This document shows, in pieces, positions 35,579 through 44,480 of a stretch of 57,039 nucleotides of DNA. The position numbers were made by a program, and so were the translations under genes. Position 1 is the stretch's first letter. The number at the start of each line of letters is the position of its first letter. The DNA comes from Leptolyngbya sp. FACHB-8 (lineage in GTDB: Bacteria; Cyanobacteriota; Cyanobacteriia; Elainellales; Elainellaceae), in NCBI RefSeq assembly GCF_014695575.1, contig NZ_JACJOO010000011.1, forward strand, positions 1 through 57,039, read 5' to 3'. Below the pieces are notes generated by a model, which made no database searches, was not told the origin of the DNA, and saw only the letters and a list, made by a program, of their open reading frames with translations.

Positions 35579-35862
35579 GCATGGCGATTACGCCTCAACG
35601 ATAGGTTTAGTACTGCCTCACAGAATTTATAGGCTTGGGAGTTTACCTCGGCTACCCCCTTCCTTACATGAAGCCATTGGGTAATAGAGTTTGGACCGGC
35701 ACTCCTTCTGGCCAGCTCTAAGCATTCCGCGAGCAGCACCTCATCTCCATTTATCAAGCGAACTAAATATTCAGCGTTGTTTTGACCCAAAGTAGAACAA
35801 AGTATCCTCTCTACTGCTTGCCGACCAATTTCCTCATCAGGGTGCACGGCGATCGCCTCCAT
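35575..35862 (-). CDS. Hypothetical 95-residue protein
   Basis: Helical composition ('EEIGRQAVERILCSTLGQNN', 'EVLLAECLELARR', 'SQAYKFCEAVLNLSLRR'). ATG 35862 is followed by a HIP1 octamer in the codons for AIA, as in genuine genes here; AGAAG lies upstream. Not recognised. See the adjacent fragment 35447-35578 for a possible frameshifted tail. Confidence 0.45.
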   Translation of the reverse strand: MEAIAVHPDEEIGRQAVERILCSTLGQNNAEYLVRLINGDEVLLAECLELARRSAGPNSITQWLHVRKGVAEVNSQAYKFCEAVLNLSLRRNRHA

Positions 35863-36754
35863 CCTGTTTTTTCTTCTCTTGCCACTGTTTTTTCTGAGAC
35901 AGCTTTGGCTCTTTTTCCGCCATTAGCACAGCTAAACGGCAAACATAAATTTACTCACCCTCCGATAGTACTGCATTACCGCTATCTCACTGCATTGCTA
36001 GCGGAAGCACAAACTATGTCAGCGCTTGTCAGCAACTTCACTAAATTACGTGAAATTCAGACTGTGACACTCACAGAATCGCAGAAATGTAGCATTCTGA
36101 ATTTCACGTTTAATCACGCTCACCGACTTATTAACGTTACACCCTTACGGAACCAAGGTTACAGGTAACGAAAGGTGCTCTTTCATCAGCGTGAAGACGA
36201 CGACTGCGATCAAGAAGGTTTTAATCAAACCCCGGATTTTGTAGAAGATCCTACAACAGCCTCAGCTTTAGTAATAACAGTGGAAATTGAAACCATAAAG
36301 TATTTAGGCTAACTAGAATCTCTTAATTTATCACAACAAACGGTGAACCATACGCTCACAATTGGTTCCTCAAAAATTCTCATTTTGAAATGAAGCCCTG
36401 GAAACTCATCATGAGAACGGCTATTACTTCGGGTTAAGTGGTTAAAATCGAGCAGGAACCTGAAAGGCTGTGCCACCCGTAACGTTGGTGATACAGCCTT
36501 TTGGGTCTTATGCCTAGTTGAGCTGGGCTACTTAGGGCTTATGGTGTAGTCAATCTAAATGGCATCTATCTGAAGACAGCTATAAGTAAATAAATCTTGC
36601 ATAGATACCTAGTTTATTTCGGGTTTTGGCATCTTAGTTATGTAAGCAAACTTGAGTCTAAAAGTAACTATCTCTGGTTTTCATAAGTAAGCCATTTAAG
36701 TTCCCATGTTCAGTTTTTCGCTTCAATTCAGGACTCGCCCTAAAAAGGTATTGA
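35863..36754. other. 892-base spacer with element relics
   Basis: Contains an inverted repeat at 36048-36109 (ACGTGAAATTCAG / CTGAATTTCACGT), a 17-base relic of the family D left end (AATTCTCATTTTGAAAT, about 36376-36392) and a hairpin at 36463-36502. A plus-strand open frame (35782-36168) overlaps the hypothetical gene and the repeat, and I do not believe it is coding. Confidence 0.5.
36463..36502 (+). terminator. Hairpin with T-rich tail
   Basis: AAAGGCTGTGCCACC / GGTGATACAGCCTTT, followed by TTTGGGTCTT. No gene ends just upstream; it resembles the inner arm of the hairpin at 30666-30730. Confidence 0.4.
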
Positions 36755-39280
36755 GTGCCATTAAACGAAACTGCAACAGAAGTTTTTATACAGTTTGAAA
36801 AATTTATGAGAGACAAAGCGCAAATTCAGCCAGAGGATTGCTTGGCTGGGGGTGGCGAGATGGGAATGCTAATGCGATCTCTGGACTGGTCAAAAACCTT
36901 AGTGGGTCCTGTCAGTACCTGGCCCCAGAGCTTACGAACAGCAGTGAGCATTATGCTGGCATCCCGCTTTCCAATGCTGATTCATTGGGGGCCAGAATAT
37001 GTACAGTTTTATAACGATGGTTTTCGTCCAATCTTAGGGAATAGCAAGCATCCAGGTGCGCTAGGGCAGCCTGCTTATCCATGGTGGGCAGAGATCTGGG
37101 ACGTTCTAGTTCCCATGTTCGATCGCGTCATGGCTGGTGAAGGTACCTGGTATGAGGATCAGGTCGTCTTCCCAAACCGTTACGGCTACACCGAAGAAGC
37201 CTATTTCACCTTCTCCCACAGCCCCATCCGTGATGAGTCAGGGCAGGTTGCGGGAATTTTTCAAGCCGTAACAGAAACCACAGAACGAGTCCTTAACGAA
37301 CGTCGCCTCAAAACACTGCGAGATCTCGCGGCCAGAGCAGTTGAAGCCCAAATGGCAGAGGCAGCCTGTCAAATTGCGGCTGAAACACTGGACGAGAATC
37401 CCAACGATATTCCCTTTGCCCTGTTGTATCTCATTGACCAGGATAGAAATCAAGCAACGTTAGCTGGCACTGTTGGATTAGAACCTGATACACCTGCAAG
37501 CCCGGCGATCGTCCAACTTAATAAAGATTTAGCAACCTATGATTGCTGGTCTATCACTCAGGTTGCATCGACAGGGCAAATGGTACAGGTCGACAACCTG
37601 TTTGAGAAATTTGGTTTATTACCAGGAGGGCTGTGGCCCGAATCCCCATCAACGGCTTTAGTATTACCGGTTGCTCAACCGGGATCGCTCCTACCCACTG
37701 GCCTACTGGTAGCGGGAATTAGCCCTCGGCGAGCACTGAACGATAGCTATCAAAGTTTTTTGACCCTGGTCGCTGGGCAAATAGCGATCGCCATTAGTAA
37801 TACCCGGGCACTGGAGCAAGAACGAAAACGGGCATCTGCACTGGCAGAACTCGATCGCGCCAAAAGTCAGTTTCTGGCAAATATGAGCCACGAGCTGCGA
37901 ACTCCTCTCAATGGCATTTTGGGATATGCTCAAATCCTCAAACGACACAAAACATTAAGCGATTCTCAGAAGAATGGATTGAGCGTTATCAACCAATGCG
38001 GCGAACATTTATTGACTTTAATTAATGATGTTCTCGATATATCCAAAATTGAAGCTCGAAAAATGGAGCTGCATCCGAAAAACTTTCGATTCCCCGAATT
38101 CCTGGAAGGGGTTGCTGATATTTGTCAGATTCGGGCAAAACAGAAGGGAATCGAGCTTATCTATGAAGCTTTAACTCCTCTTCCTTTAAGAATTCGAGCA
38201 GATGAGAAGCGATTACGCCAGATATTGCTCAATCTGCTAGGAAATGCCGTAAAGTTTACCGAAATGGGTAGTGTGACTTTCAAAGTCGGCTGTGTTGGTG
38301 ATTCTCAGTGGATTGTGGATGACCAAACTTCTCTTCCCCTTAAAATTCGTTTTCAGGTAGAAGATACAGGCGTAGGGATCGCACCAGATCAGCTTGAAAA
38401 TATTTTTCTGCCGTTTCAGCAGGCAGAGGGGCAGGACCAGCAGATTGAAGGTACGGGGCTAGGGCTTACGATTACACGCCAACTGATTGAAATGATGGGG
38501 GGAGAAATTCATGTAAAAAGTATTTTGGGGCAGGGAAGCACTTTCTGGTTGGAGTTAGAATTACCCGAAGTAGATTCTGTAGATGAACTGAATAGTTTGA
38601 ATACTCAAGAAATTATCAGCTACGAGGGGCCCACGCGTAGAGTATTAGTCGTAGATGACAAATGGGCGAACCGCGCCGTTCTGATTAATTTGCTAGAACC
38701 GCTCGGATTTGAGGTTGTTGAGGCAGAGAATGGGCAGGAAGGGTTGAACAAAACGCAGCAGTTCAAGCCAGACATCATTTTCATGGATTTAGTCATGCCT
38801 GTGATGGATGGGTTTGAGGCCACTCGTCAGCTTCGGGCCTCGTCTAACTTCAAAGACAACATCATTATTGCTACGTCAGCCAGTGTGTTTGAGTTTGATC
38901 AACAACAAAGCTTGGATGTTGGCTGCGATGACTTTCTACCTAAACCCGTGCGGGAAGCAGATCTCCTCGAACAGTTGCGCACTCACCTGAAGTTGCAATG
39001 GATTTACGAGAAGCAAGGAGGCGAAACTGATTCTGCAATCAGTGCTTCAGAGAATTCACAGATGGCTCCTTCTTCCCTGATAATTCCTTCTGATGCGATC
39101 GCAACTCTACTTGATCTATCTTTGCGGGGCGACCTCAAGGGTATCACTGAGCGCTTAAATCAGCTTGAGCTTTCAAGCCCACAGCTAACTCCCTTCACCC
39201 ATCATTTGCGACAATTAGTAAAAGGTTTCAAGATCAAACAAATCCAAGAGTTTATCAAAGAATATAAAAATGAGCACTGA
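36755..39280 (+). CDS. PAS-GAF hybrid histidine kinase with receiver
   Basis: 841 residues, GTG start at 36755 (MPLNETATEVF). PAS (about 40-185) opens with 'LDWSKTLVGPVSTWPQSL', a widespread sensor-PAS signature; GAF about 190-350; HisKA 'FLANMSHELRTPLNGILGYA'; HATPase with 'LNLLGNAVKFTE', 'DTGVGIAP', 'GTGLGLTI'; receiver about 625-745 with Asp in 'IIFMDLVMPVMDG' and 'LPKPVRE'. The 90-residue C-terminal tail is helical. The stop overlaps the next kinase by 11 bases, so both are coupled. No membrane helix, hence cytosolic sensing. Confidence 0.92.
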   Translation: MPLNETATEVFIQFEKFMRDKAQIQPEDCLAGGGEMGMLMRSLDWSKTLVGPVSTWPQSLRTAVSIMLASRFPMLIHWGPEYVQFYNDGFRPILGNSKHPGALGQPAYPWWAEIWDVLVPMFDRVMAGEGTWYEDQVVFPNRYGYTEEAYFTFSHSPIRDESGQVAGIFQAVTETTERVLNERRLKTLRDLAARAVEAQMAEAACQIAAETLDENPNDIPFALLYLIDQDRNQATLAGTVGLEPDTPASPAIVQLNKDLATYDCWSITQVASTGQMVQVDNLFEKFGLLPGGLWPESPSTALVLPVAQPGSLLPTGLLVAGISPRRALNDSYQSFLTLVAGQIAIAISNTRALEQERKRASALAELDRAKSQFLANMSHELRTPLNGILGYAQILKRHKTLSDSQKNGLSVINQCGEHLLTLINDVLDISKIEARKMELHPKNFRFPEFLEGVADICQIRAKQKGIELIYEALTPLPLRIRADEKRLRQILLNLLGNAVKFTEMGSVTFKVGCVGDSQWIVDDQTSLPLKIRFQVEDTGVGIAPDQLENIFLPFQQAEGQDQQIEGTGLGLTITRQLIEMMGGEIHVKSILGQGSTFWLELELPEVDSVDELNSLNTQEIISYEGPTRRVLVVDDKWANRAVLINLLEPLGFEVVEAENGQEGLNKTQQFKPDIIFMDLVMPVMDGFEATRQLRASSNFKDNIIIATSASVFEFDQQQSLDVGCDDFLPKPVREADLLEQLRTHLKLQWIYEKQGGETDSAISASENSQMAPSSLIIPSDAIATLLDLSLRGDLKGITERLNQLELSSPQLTPFTHHLRQLVKGFKIKQIQEFIKEYKNEH

Positions 39281-41642
39281 TACAGCTGAGCAGGGTGTTA
39301 TTCTCATTGTGGATGATAAACCTGCGAATTTAAGTGTTTTATTTGAGTTTCTTGCAGATGCAGGCTTCCAAATTTTGGTAGCAGAAGATAGCGATGGAGC
39401 AATTGAAACAGCTAAATATGCAGCTCCTGATCTAATTCTGCTAGACATTCTGATGCCAGAAATTGATGGCTTTGAAACCTGCCGCCGTCTGAAACAGGAT
39501 GGGCAAACAAAAGAAATTCCAGTTATCTTTTTAACGGCTCTTAATGAGACGGTTGATAAAGTCAGAGGATTAGAATTGGGAGCCGTTGATTATTTAACAA
39601 AGCCACTTCAGGAAGAAGAAGTTTTAGCTCGCGTTAGGATACATTTAAGTATTCGAAAGTTAACTCGGCAACTACAATCACAAAACTTACAGCTAGAACA
39701 AGAAATTGCTGAACGCAAACAAATTGAAGCTCGTTTACAGCATCAAACAACAGAATTAATCCAACGAGAAGAAGCCTTAAGGGAAACATCACAGAAGCTT
39801 CAGGCAATTGTGCAATCTGCTCCTTTAGCAATTCTGGTACTGGATCCTCAAGGGTACGTAAAAATGTGGAACCGTGCTGCTGAAAAAACATTTGGATGGC
39901 ATGAGTCCGAAGTGTTAGGTTGCCCTTTGCCGATTGTGCAGAAGAATAAGCAAGAGGAGTTCCACTCCCTTCTCCAACAGGGTTTGCAGGGACAGTCATT
40001 AACCCAGGTAGAAGTTCGTCGCCAAAAACGAGATGGAACAGACATTGATATTAGCATTTCAACTGCACCTTTACAGGATACCGATGGTCAGATCAGCGGG
40101 ATCATGGCTGTCCTAATGGATATTACGGAACGCAGACAAACAGAACAAAAAATCCATGAGCAAGCTGCTTTACTAGACATTACGACAGACGCTATTTTCG
40201 TGCGAAATTTAGACAATCAAATTTCGTTCTGGAACAAAGGTGCAGAGCGTTTATACGGGTGGTTGGCAGAAGAAATTCTGGGTAAGAGTGCGAACTGTCT
40301 CTCCTCCAACAAAGATATATCGCAACTAGCCGAAGCTCAGAAGGTAGTAGCGAGGCAGGGCGAATGGCAAGGTAGATTATGGCAACTAACCAAAAATGGT
40401 AGCAAAGTTGTTGTTGAAAGCCGCTGGACATTGGTAAAAGATGAGAATGATCATCCTAAATCGATTTTAGTCGTTAATACGGATGTGACTGAAAAACAAC
40501 AGCTAGAAGCACAGTTTTTGCGGACCCAGCGCATTCAAAGTATTGGAACATTAGCAGGTGGTATTGCTCATGACCTCAACAACCTTTTAACTCCAATTCT
40601 GGCCTCTGTTCAGCTTATGCAAATGCAAAATGGCTTACAGGATGAGAAAAAAGAGCTGTTATTAAAAACAATTGAACAGAACACAAAGCGTGGAGCAGCC
40701 CTTATCAAACAAGTTCTATCGTTTGCTCGAGGGATGGAGGGGCAACGAACGGTTGTTCAAGTAAAACATTTAATTACGGAAATAAAGCAGACGGCTCTGG
40801 AGACATTTCCAAAAACGATAGATATTCAAACGAATGTTATTTCTGACTTATGGACAGTATTTGGAGATGCAACTCAGCTACATCAAGTTCTGCTGAATCT
40901 TTGCATCAATGCAAGTGATGCAATGCCTCGCGGCGGCACGTTAAATATTAAAGCTTGCAATTTACTCGTAGACAACAACTATGCCCGTTTGCACCTTGAT
41001 GCCAAAGTGGGCCCTTACCTGGTTATTGCTGTATCGGATACGGGAACAGGGATTCCTCCAGAAGTGATGGAGCATATTTTTGAGCCATTCTTCACTACTA
41101 AAGAATTTGGTAAAGGAACAGGCTTAGGCTTATCAACTGTCCATATGATTGTGAAAGGCCATGGTGGTTTTGTTGATGTGGCTAGCTCAGTTGGGCAGGG
41201 AACTCGGGTCAAGATTTACTTACCCGCAATTCACGCCATTGAACCTGTGCAATCAGAAGAACCTAAAATTCCGTTGGGTAATGGCGAACTAATTTTAGTT
41301 GTCGATGATGAAGAGGCTATTCGTGAAACCTGCAAAATATCATTAGAAGCCTACAATTACCGTGTTTTGACAGCAAGTGATGGAATGGAAGCGATCGCCC
41401 TCTACAATAAATATCAACATGAGATCCAGTTGGTAGTGATTGATTTAATGATGCCAAAGATGGATGGAAGAGTGACGGTTCCGGCCCTAAGGCGAATTAA
41501 TCGGGATATCAAGATTATTGGAATGAGCGGATTACTTTCCAACAATCACCTACCTGGCTCAGTCAATAGTTATATGAAGGCGTTTTTACCGAAACCAATA
41601 GCTATAACCGAACTCTTACCGAGAATCAGGCAAATACTTTGA
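39270..41642 (+). CDS. REC-PAS-PAS hybrid kinase with C-terminal receiver
   Basis: 790 residues. N-terminal receiver (about 8-125, Asp in 'LILLDILMPEIDG', 'LTKPLQEEEVLARV'), coiled coil, PAS x2 (about 165-410), a HisKA of the NtrB-like kind 'GTLAGGIAHDLNNLLTPILA', HATPase 'DTGTGIPPEVMEHIFEPFFT', then a receiver (about 670-790, Asp in 'LVVIDLMMPKMDG', Lys in 'LPKPIAI'). The receiver-first layout suggests it takes phosphate from the overlapping upstream kinase and relays it. No DNA-binding output is encoded nearby. Confidence 0.92.
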   Translation: MSTDTAEQGVILIVDDKPANLSVLFEFLADAGFQILVAEDSDGAIETAKYAAPDLILLDILMPEIDGFETCRRLKQDGQTKEIPVIFLTALNETVDKVRGLELGAVDYLTKPLQEEEVLARVRIHLSIRKLTRQLQSQNLQLEQEIAERKQIEARLQHQTTELIQREEALRETSQKLQAIVQSAPLAILVLDPQGYVKMWNRAAEKTFGWHESEVLGCPLPIVQKNKQEEFHSLLQQGLQGQSLTQVEVRRQKRDGTDIDISISTAPLQDTDGQISGIMAVLMDITERRQTEQKIHEQAALLDITTDAIFVRNLDNQISFWNKGAERLYGWLAEEILGKSANCLSSNKDISQLAEAQKVVARQGEWQGRLWQLTKNGSKVVVESRWTLVKDENDHPKSILVVNTDVTEKQQLEAQFLRTQRIQSIGTLAGGIAHDLNNLLTPILASVQLMQMQNGLQDEKKELLLKTIEQNTKRGAALIKQVLSFARGMEGQRTVVQVKHLITEIKQTALETFPKTIDIQTNVISDLWTVFGDATQLHQVLLNLCINASDAMPRGGTLNIKACNLLVDNNYARLHLDAKVGPYLVIAVSDTGTGIPPEVMEHIFEPFFTTKEFGKGTGLGLSTVHMIVKGHGGFVDVASSVGQGTRVKIYLPAIHAIEPVQSEEPKIPLGNGELILVVDDEEAIRETCKISLEAYNYRVLTASDGMEAIALYNKYQHEIQLVVIDLMMPKMDGRVTVPALRRINRDIKIIGMSGLLSNNHLPGSVNSYMKAFLPKPIAITELLPRIRQIL

Positions 41643-41726
41643 AGCATTACGATTAATGGAATAGAAAATTTGGTCTTCGGCGCAGGAAGTCTATTGTAAT
41701 GAGATGCGCCCATAAAATGTGAGTTG

Positions 41727-41765
41727 GGTTAGTTTTTCGTGAGCGATGCGCACGAAAAACTAACC
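41727..41765 (+). terminator. Hairpin downstream of the hybrid kinase pair
   Basis: Perfect 15-bp stem GGTTAGTTTTTCGTG / CACGAAAAACTAACC, 85 bases after the kinase stop. Confidence 0.5.
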
Positions 41766-41881
41766 TTAGCGAAATTTTTCTCAGGCTAATCTTCGCGAAC
41801 ACGACTTGATTAGCCTGTCGCTTTAGAACGCAAGGTTTGACCAAAGTGGCCTTCAGCAATCCCGCCTGGGTAAAACCAACT

Positions 41882-42090
41882 TTAGCCATGCCAGCTTTCG
41901 TGAAGCAGAGCCAGCATGGCTTCGAGTTCCGTGTCTTGCTTAGAAAGGTCAAGCTGGGCAAACGTTTCAAAATCCGTTGTGTAGGACCGGGGCGCAAGGA
42001 CTGTCTCCTTAACGGCCTGCTGAAGTACGGCCCATTGATGGTTGGGGATTTCGCCGAAGAATTCACTATATCACTCAAACATCACTTATA
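41882..42090 (-). pseudogene. Degenerate small gene
   Basis: On the minus strand a frame reads MFE, stop, then 'YSEFFGEIPNHQWAVLQQAV', 'KETVLAPRSYTTDFETFAQL', 'DLSKQDTELEAMLALLHESW', HG and a stop at 41882. The stretch is protein-like for about 65 codons but lacks a start codon after the internal TGA. I read it as a gene inactivated by a nonsense mutation; family not identified. The overlapping open frames 41653-42078 and 41837-42091 look like shadows. Confidence 0.4.
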
Positions 42091-42192
42091 AACTTCATAG
42101 CTAACAAGTCATATTACTTTGTGTTCCTCCGTTAGCACCCTTGGCCAAAAAGATAAAAACTGTATTAATGTTCAGTTTGGGCTCAGCCAAAG

Positions 42193-42225
42193 CCCATCGT
42201 TGCGAGTGGCACACGCAACAATGGG
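42193..42225 (+). repeat. Imperfect hairpin upstream of the PCP_red gene
   Basis: CCCATCGTTGCG / CGCAACAATGGG with one mismatch, 50 bases before the start codon; could be regulatory or another element remnant. Confidence 0.35.
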
Positions 42226-42276
42226 TACATTACTGCTATACATTAGAAGCGTTATAACCTAGTACACGCGCTAGCC

Positions 42277-42447
42277 ATGAGCAACTCGATCGCTTGGACA
42301 CCTGACGCTGAAGCACGCTTGAAAGAAATTCCATTTTTTGTGCGACCTGCTGCCCGCAAAAAAATTGAGAAGTTTGCTCAAGAGTCAGGAATTACTCAGA
42401 TTACTGTCGAGGTATACGAGCAAGCCAAACAAAAGTTTGGCAACTAA
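42277..42447 (+). CDS. PCP_red-domain small protein
   Basis: 56 residues beginning MSNSIAWTPDAEARLKEIPF. 'WTPDAEARLKEIPFFVRPAA', 'RKKIEKFAQESGITQIT' and 'VEVYEQAK' match the PCP_red domain (Pfam PF08369), the C-terminal module of light-independent protochlorophyllide reductase ChlB. Stand-alone copies occur in cyanobacteria with no known function; the domain is predicted to pack around a helix-turn-helix-like fold. The gene is monocistronic, ATG 42277, ending TAA 42445-42447. Confidence 0.8.
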   Translation: MSNSIAWTPDAEARLKEIPFFVRPAARKKIEKFAQESGITQITVEVYEQAKQKFGN

Positions 42448-42514
42448 TGAATTAAAGCCAATCATTGTTTTGCTCACCTTATATCCTGTTTCAAAATCTA
42501 GTACAAAGCAGCAA

Positions 42515-42573
42515 TCAGCCCATGTTTGAAGGTGGGGGGTGCTTTGCACCCCCCACCTTCAAACATGGGCTGA
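42515..42573 (+). repeat. Palindromic element, family G copy 2
   Basis: Perfect 28-bp stem starting TCAGCCCATGTTTGAAGG, loop TTT, then CTTAAGCCGTCGA as in copy 1 (34813). It sits between convergent genes (PCP_red and kinase-like) and could serve as a terminator for both. Confidence 0.8.
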
Positions 42574-42675
42574 CTTAAGCCGTCGATTAATAGAATGCTA
42601 ATCCGTCTTTGTTGAACCCATACAGCCAGTTGTCGTGTTAAGGAATCTTGGAATCCCGAAAAGCTTGACAAGGCA

Positions 42676-43344
42676 TTAAGGTGCTTTGCGATCGCACTTT
42701 CGATAAGGAAGCAACCGCCGAAAGAAACGATACGTCTTGCGTACCATGTTTAGTACTGTATGAGGTACCTTGAGCCTCATAGGAGCCAGGATAGGAAGAT
42801 AGAAACGATAGTAAGCCCATTTCAAGTCATCCCAGGCAGAACAGGGTTCCTGGTTCAGAAAATCTGACACATCCACAACCAAGCCCCTACCTTCGTACAT
42901 CATCACGTTTCGACCATGCACATCATGCCCGTTCAGCCCTCGGCTCTGCGCATAGTCCAATGCCTGATCAATATCCTTAATAACCTGCTTTGGAATACGA
43001 ATTCCTAAGCTGAGACAGTCATACAACGTTATACCCTCTAACCGCTTAAGAATTAAGCAGTTACTTCCCCGGTAAAAGCACTCCGAAAAAGCCGGATGTG
43101 TTCCCAGTCGTCGATAAACTTCCGCCTCTTCGGTTAAACCAGGCCGCCCCGGAGCATAAACCTTAATGACATAATCAGGGAACTCGGGATGCCAGAAAAC
43201 AGCTGCATAATTCCCCATCCCGAGAGCCCGCCACGGAAACGGAACCTTTCGCACAACTACAGGATCGTTGGGATCAACGCTTTCGATGTGTACATGGGGA
43301 AGCAATTGAGCCTCAACCCGTTGAACTAGACTATCTAAGGACAT
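42676..43344 (-). CDS. Small protein-kinase-like protein
   Basis: 222 residues. Compact kinase fold: glycine loop region 'GMGNYAAVFWHPEF', Lys61 in 'DYVIKVYAP', a Glu helix 'EEAEVYRRL', catalytic loop 'HDVHGRNVMM' (His140, Asp141, Asn146) and metal-binding Asp158 in 'VVDVSDF' in place of DFG. No C-terminal lobe activation segment of normal length, so it is closer to APH/RIO/'atypical' kinases than to Hanks kinases. Target unknown. It is followed by a basic C-terminal stretch 'VRKTYRFFRRLLPYRK', suggesting membrane or nucleic-acid contact. Divergent spacer to CrtW side contains two hairpins. Confidence 0.75.
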   Translation of the reverse strand: MSLDSLVQRVEAQLLPHVHIESVDPNDPVVVRKVPFPWRALGMGNYAAVFWHPEFPDYVIKVYAPGRPGLTEEAEVYRRLGTHPAFSECFYRGSNCLILKRLEGITLYDCLSLGIRIPKQVIKDIDQALDYAQSRGLNGHDVHGRNVMMYEGRGLVVDVSDFLNQEPCSAWDDLKWAYYRFYLPILAPMRLKVPHTVLNMVRKTYRFFRRLLPYRKCDRKAP

Positions 43345-43515
43345 AGATAAGCATTGAGCTCGGTTCTATAACAATTTTAAGAGAATAATTCGTATTCCCT
43401 TCGGTGGGTTATTGGCAGAGCCGGGTAGGGATTATATCTTGCGTCTGGATAGAATTAATATCTAAACCCCTTATTTTCCCATGTTGCAACGGGGAAGTAG
43501 GAGGTTCGTTTCTGA

Positions 43516-43572
43516 AATTTGGAAGGGCAATTTTTCTGCTATGAAGTGATAGAAAAATTGCCCTTCCAAATT
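43516..43572 (+). repeat. Perfect 22-bp hairpin
   Basis: AATTTGGAAGGGCAATTTTT... pairs with its complement around a 13-base loop. Single copy in the window. Confidence 0.65.
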
Positions 43573-43607
43573 CTGGTTTTAGCTATCTACAAGATATGAG
43601 CGTATTC

Positions 43608-43648
43608 AAAAGAGGGGGATGAGCATTATATGCTCATCCCCCTCTTTT
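43608..43648 (-). terminator. Rho-independent terminator of crtW
   Basis: Stem AAAAGAGGGGGATGAGCA / TGCTCATCCCCCTCTTTT, loop TTATA, 26 bases after the crtW stop, with a T-run on the minus strand. Symmetrical, so it would work in both directions. Confidence 0.75.
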
Positions 43649-43673
43649 GTTCTACCTAAACACAAAACTGACC

Positions 43674-44480
43674 TTACAGTAGACTCTTATTTCTCAACCG
43701 ATAAACTTGAGGTAGCTGCCACCAGGGAATATTAGGATATTCATGGTGTTCTTGATGATAACCAAAGTGGTAACAGGTGAGAAATGACCAGATAACAGGG
43801 AAGTTTGTGCTCTTGGCTCGGTGAGGGTTAGTGTAGCCCTCATCTGGCTCTCGATGGGTTAGGAAAGTACCGAAATAAAACAACTGAACTGAGCTTAAGA
43901 GAGAGGGAACCACCCAAAATAATGCCAAATTACTATCAGGAATTCCGAGGAAATAGTGAATGCTGTGAAAGAGCACTACCAATGCAATAATTCGACCCCA
44001 ACTCCAATAGTGCTTCATGAATTGGAAATACCAGATAAAGAAGTTTTCACTTCTTCCTTCATGGTAGTCTGGGTCACGTTCTGTGCTGGGATACTTATGG
44101 TGTAACCAATGCTTCTTCAACAATTCCTGATAGGAGAACAGCCCGTAGCACCATACAGCAAGAGTGCCAATCGCATGGTTGATTTTAATATTCGAGGGAT
44201 AAACCACACCATGCATGGCATCATGGGCCGTAATAAACAATCCTGTGTACAGGAATACTTGCCAAACAAAAGCCAAACCAACTATCCAAACGCTGGTCTT
44301 GGAAACATCTATCGATAGGAGGAATAACAAACTGACTAACCACAGGGTTAGGATGGTGCAGGCAACCAATAGCCCTTTCACAGACTGAGTGACTGCTCGT
44401 TGGTTTGGCGATTCCAGTCCCTCCATTTCTAAAGAGGAGGCTTGAATCGGTCTTGATTGAAGGGAACTTAATTTAGTCAC
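43674..44480 (-). CDS. crtW: Beta-carotene ketolase CrtW
   Basis: 268 residues, integral-membrane di-iron enzyme that adds 4-keto groups to beta-carotene (route to echinenone and canthaxanthin). Histidine motifs: H86DAMH90, H124WLHH128, 'FLTHR' with His209 and H238FGYHQEHH246 followed by 'EYPNIPWWQLP', all matching the CrtW family. Four hydrophobic segments (about 38-57, 64-84, 100-118, 165-205). Length is typical. Monocistronic with its own terminator. Ketocarotenoids feed orange carotenoid protein and photoprotection, but no OCP gene is in this window. Confidence 0.92.
   Translation of the reverse strand: MTKLSSLQSRPIQASSLEMEGLESPNQRAVTQSVKGLLVACTILTLWLVSLLFLLSIDVSKTSVWIVGLAFVWQVFLYTGLFITAHDAMHGVVYPSNIKINHAIGTLAVWCYGLFSYQELLKKHWLHHKYPSTERDPDYHEGRSENFFIWYFQFMKHYWSWGRIIALVVLFHSIHYFLGIPDSNLALFWVVPSLLSSVQLFYFGTFLTHREPDEGYTNPHRAKSTNFPVIWSFLTCYHFGYHQEHHEYPNIPWWQLPQVYRLRNKSLL

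Noticed and set aside
35782-36168. 128-codon plus-strand frame
   Set aside because: Antisense to the hypothetical gene 35575-35862 and passes through an inverted repeat; composition not protein-like.
41653-42078. 141-codon minus-strand frame
   Set aside because: It includes a hairpin arm and is out of frame with the more protein-like degenerate gene 41882-42090.
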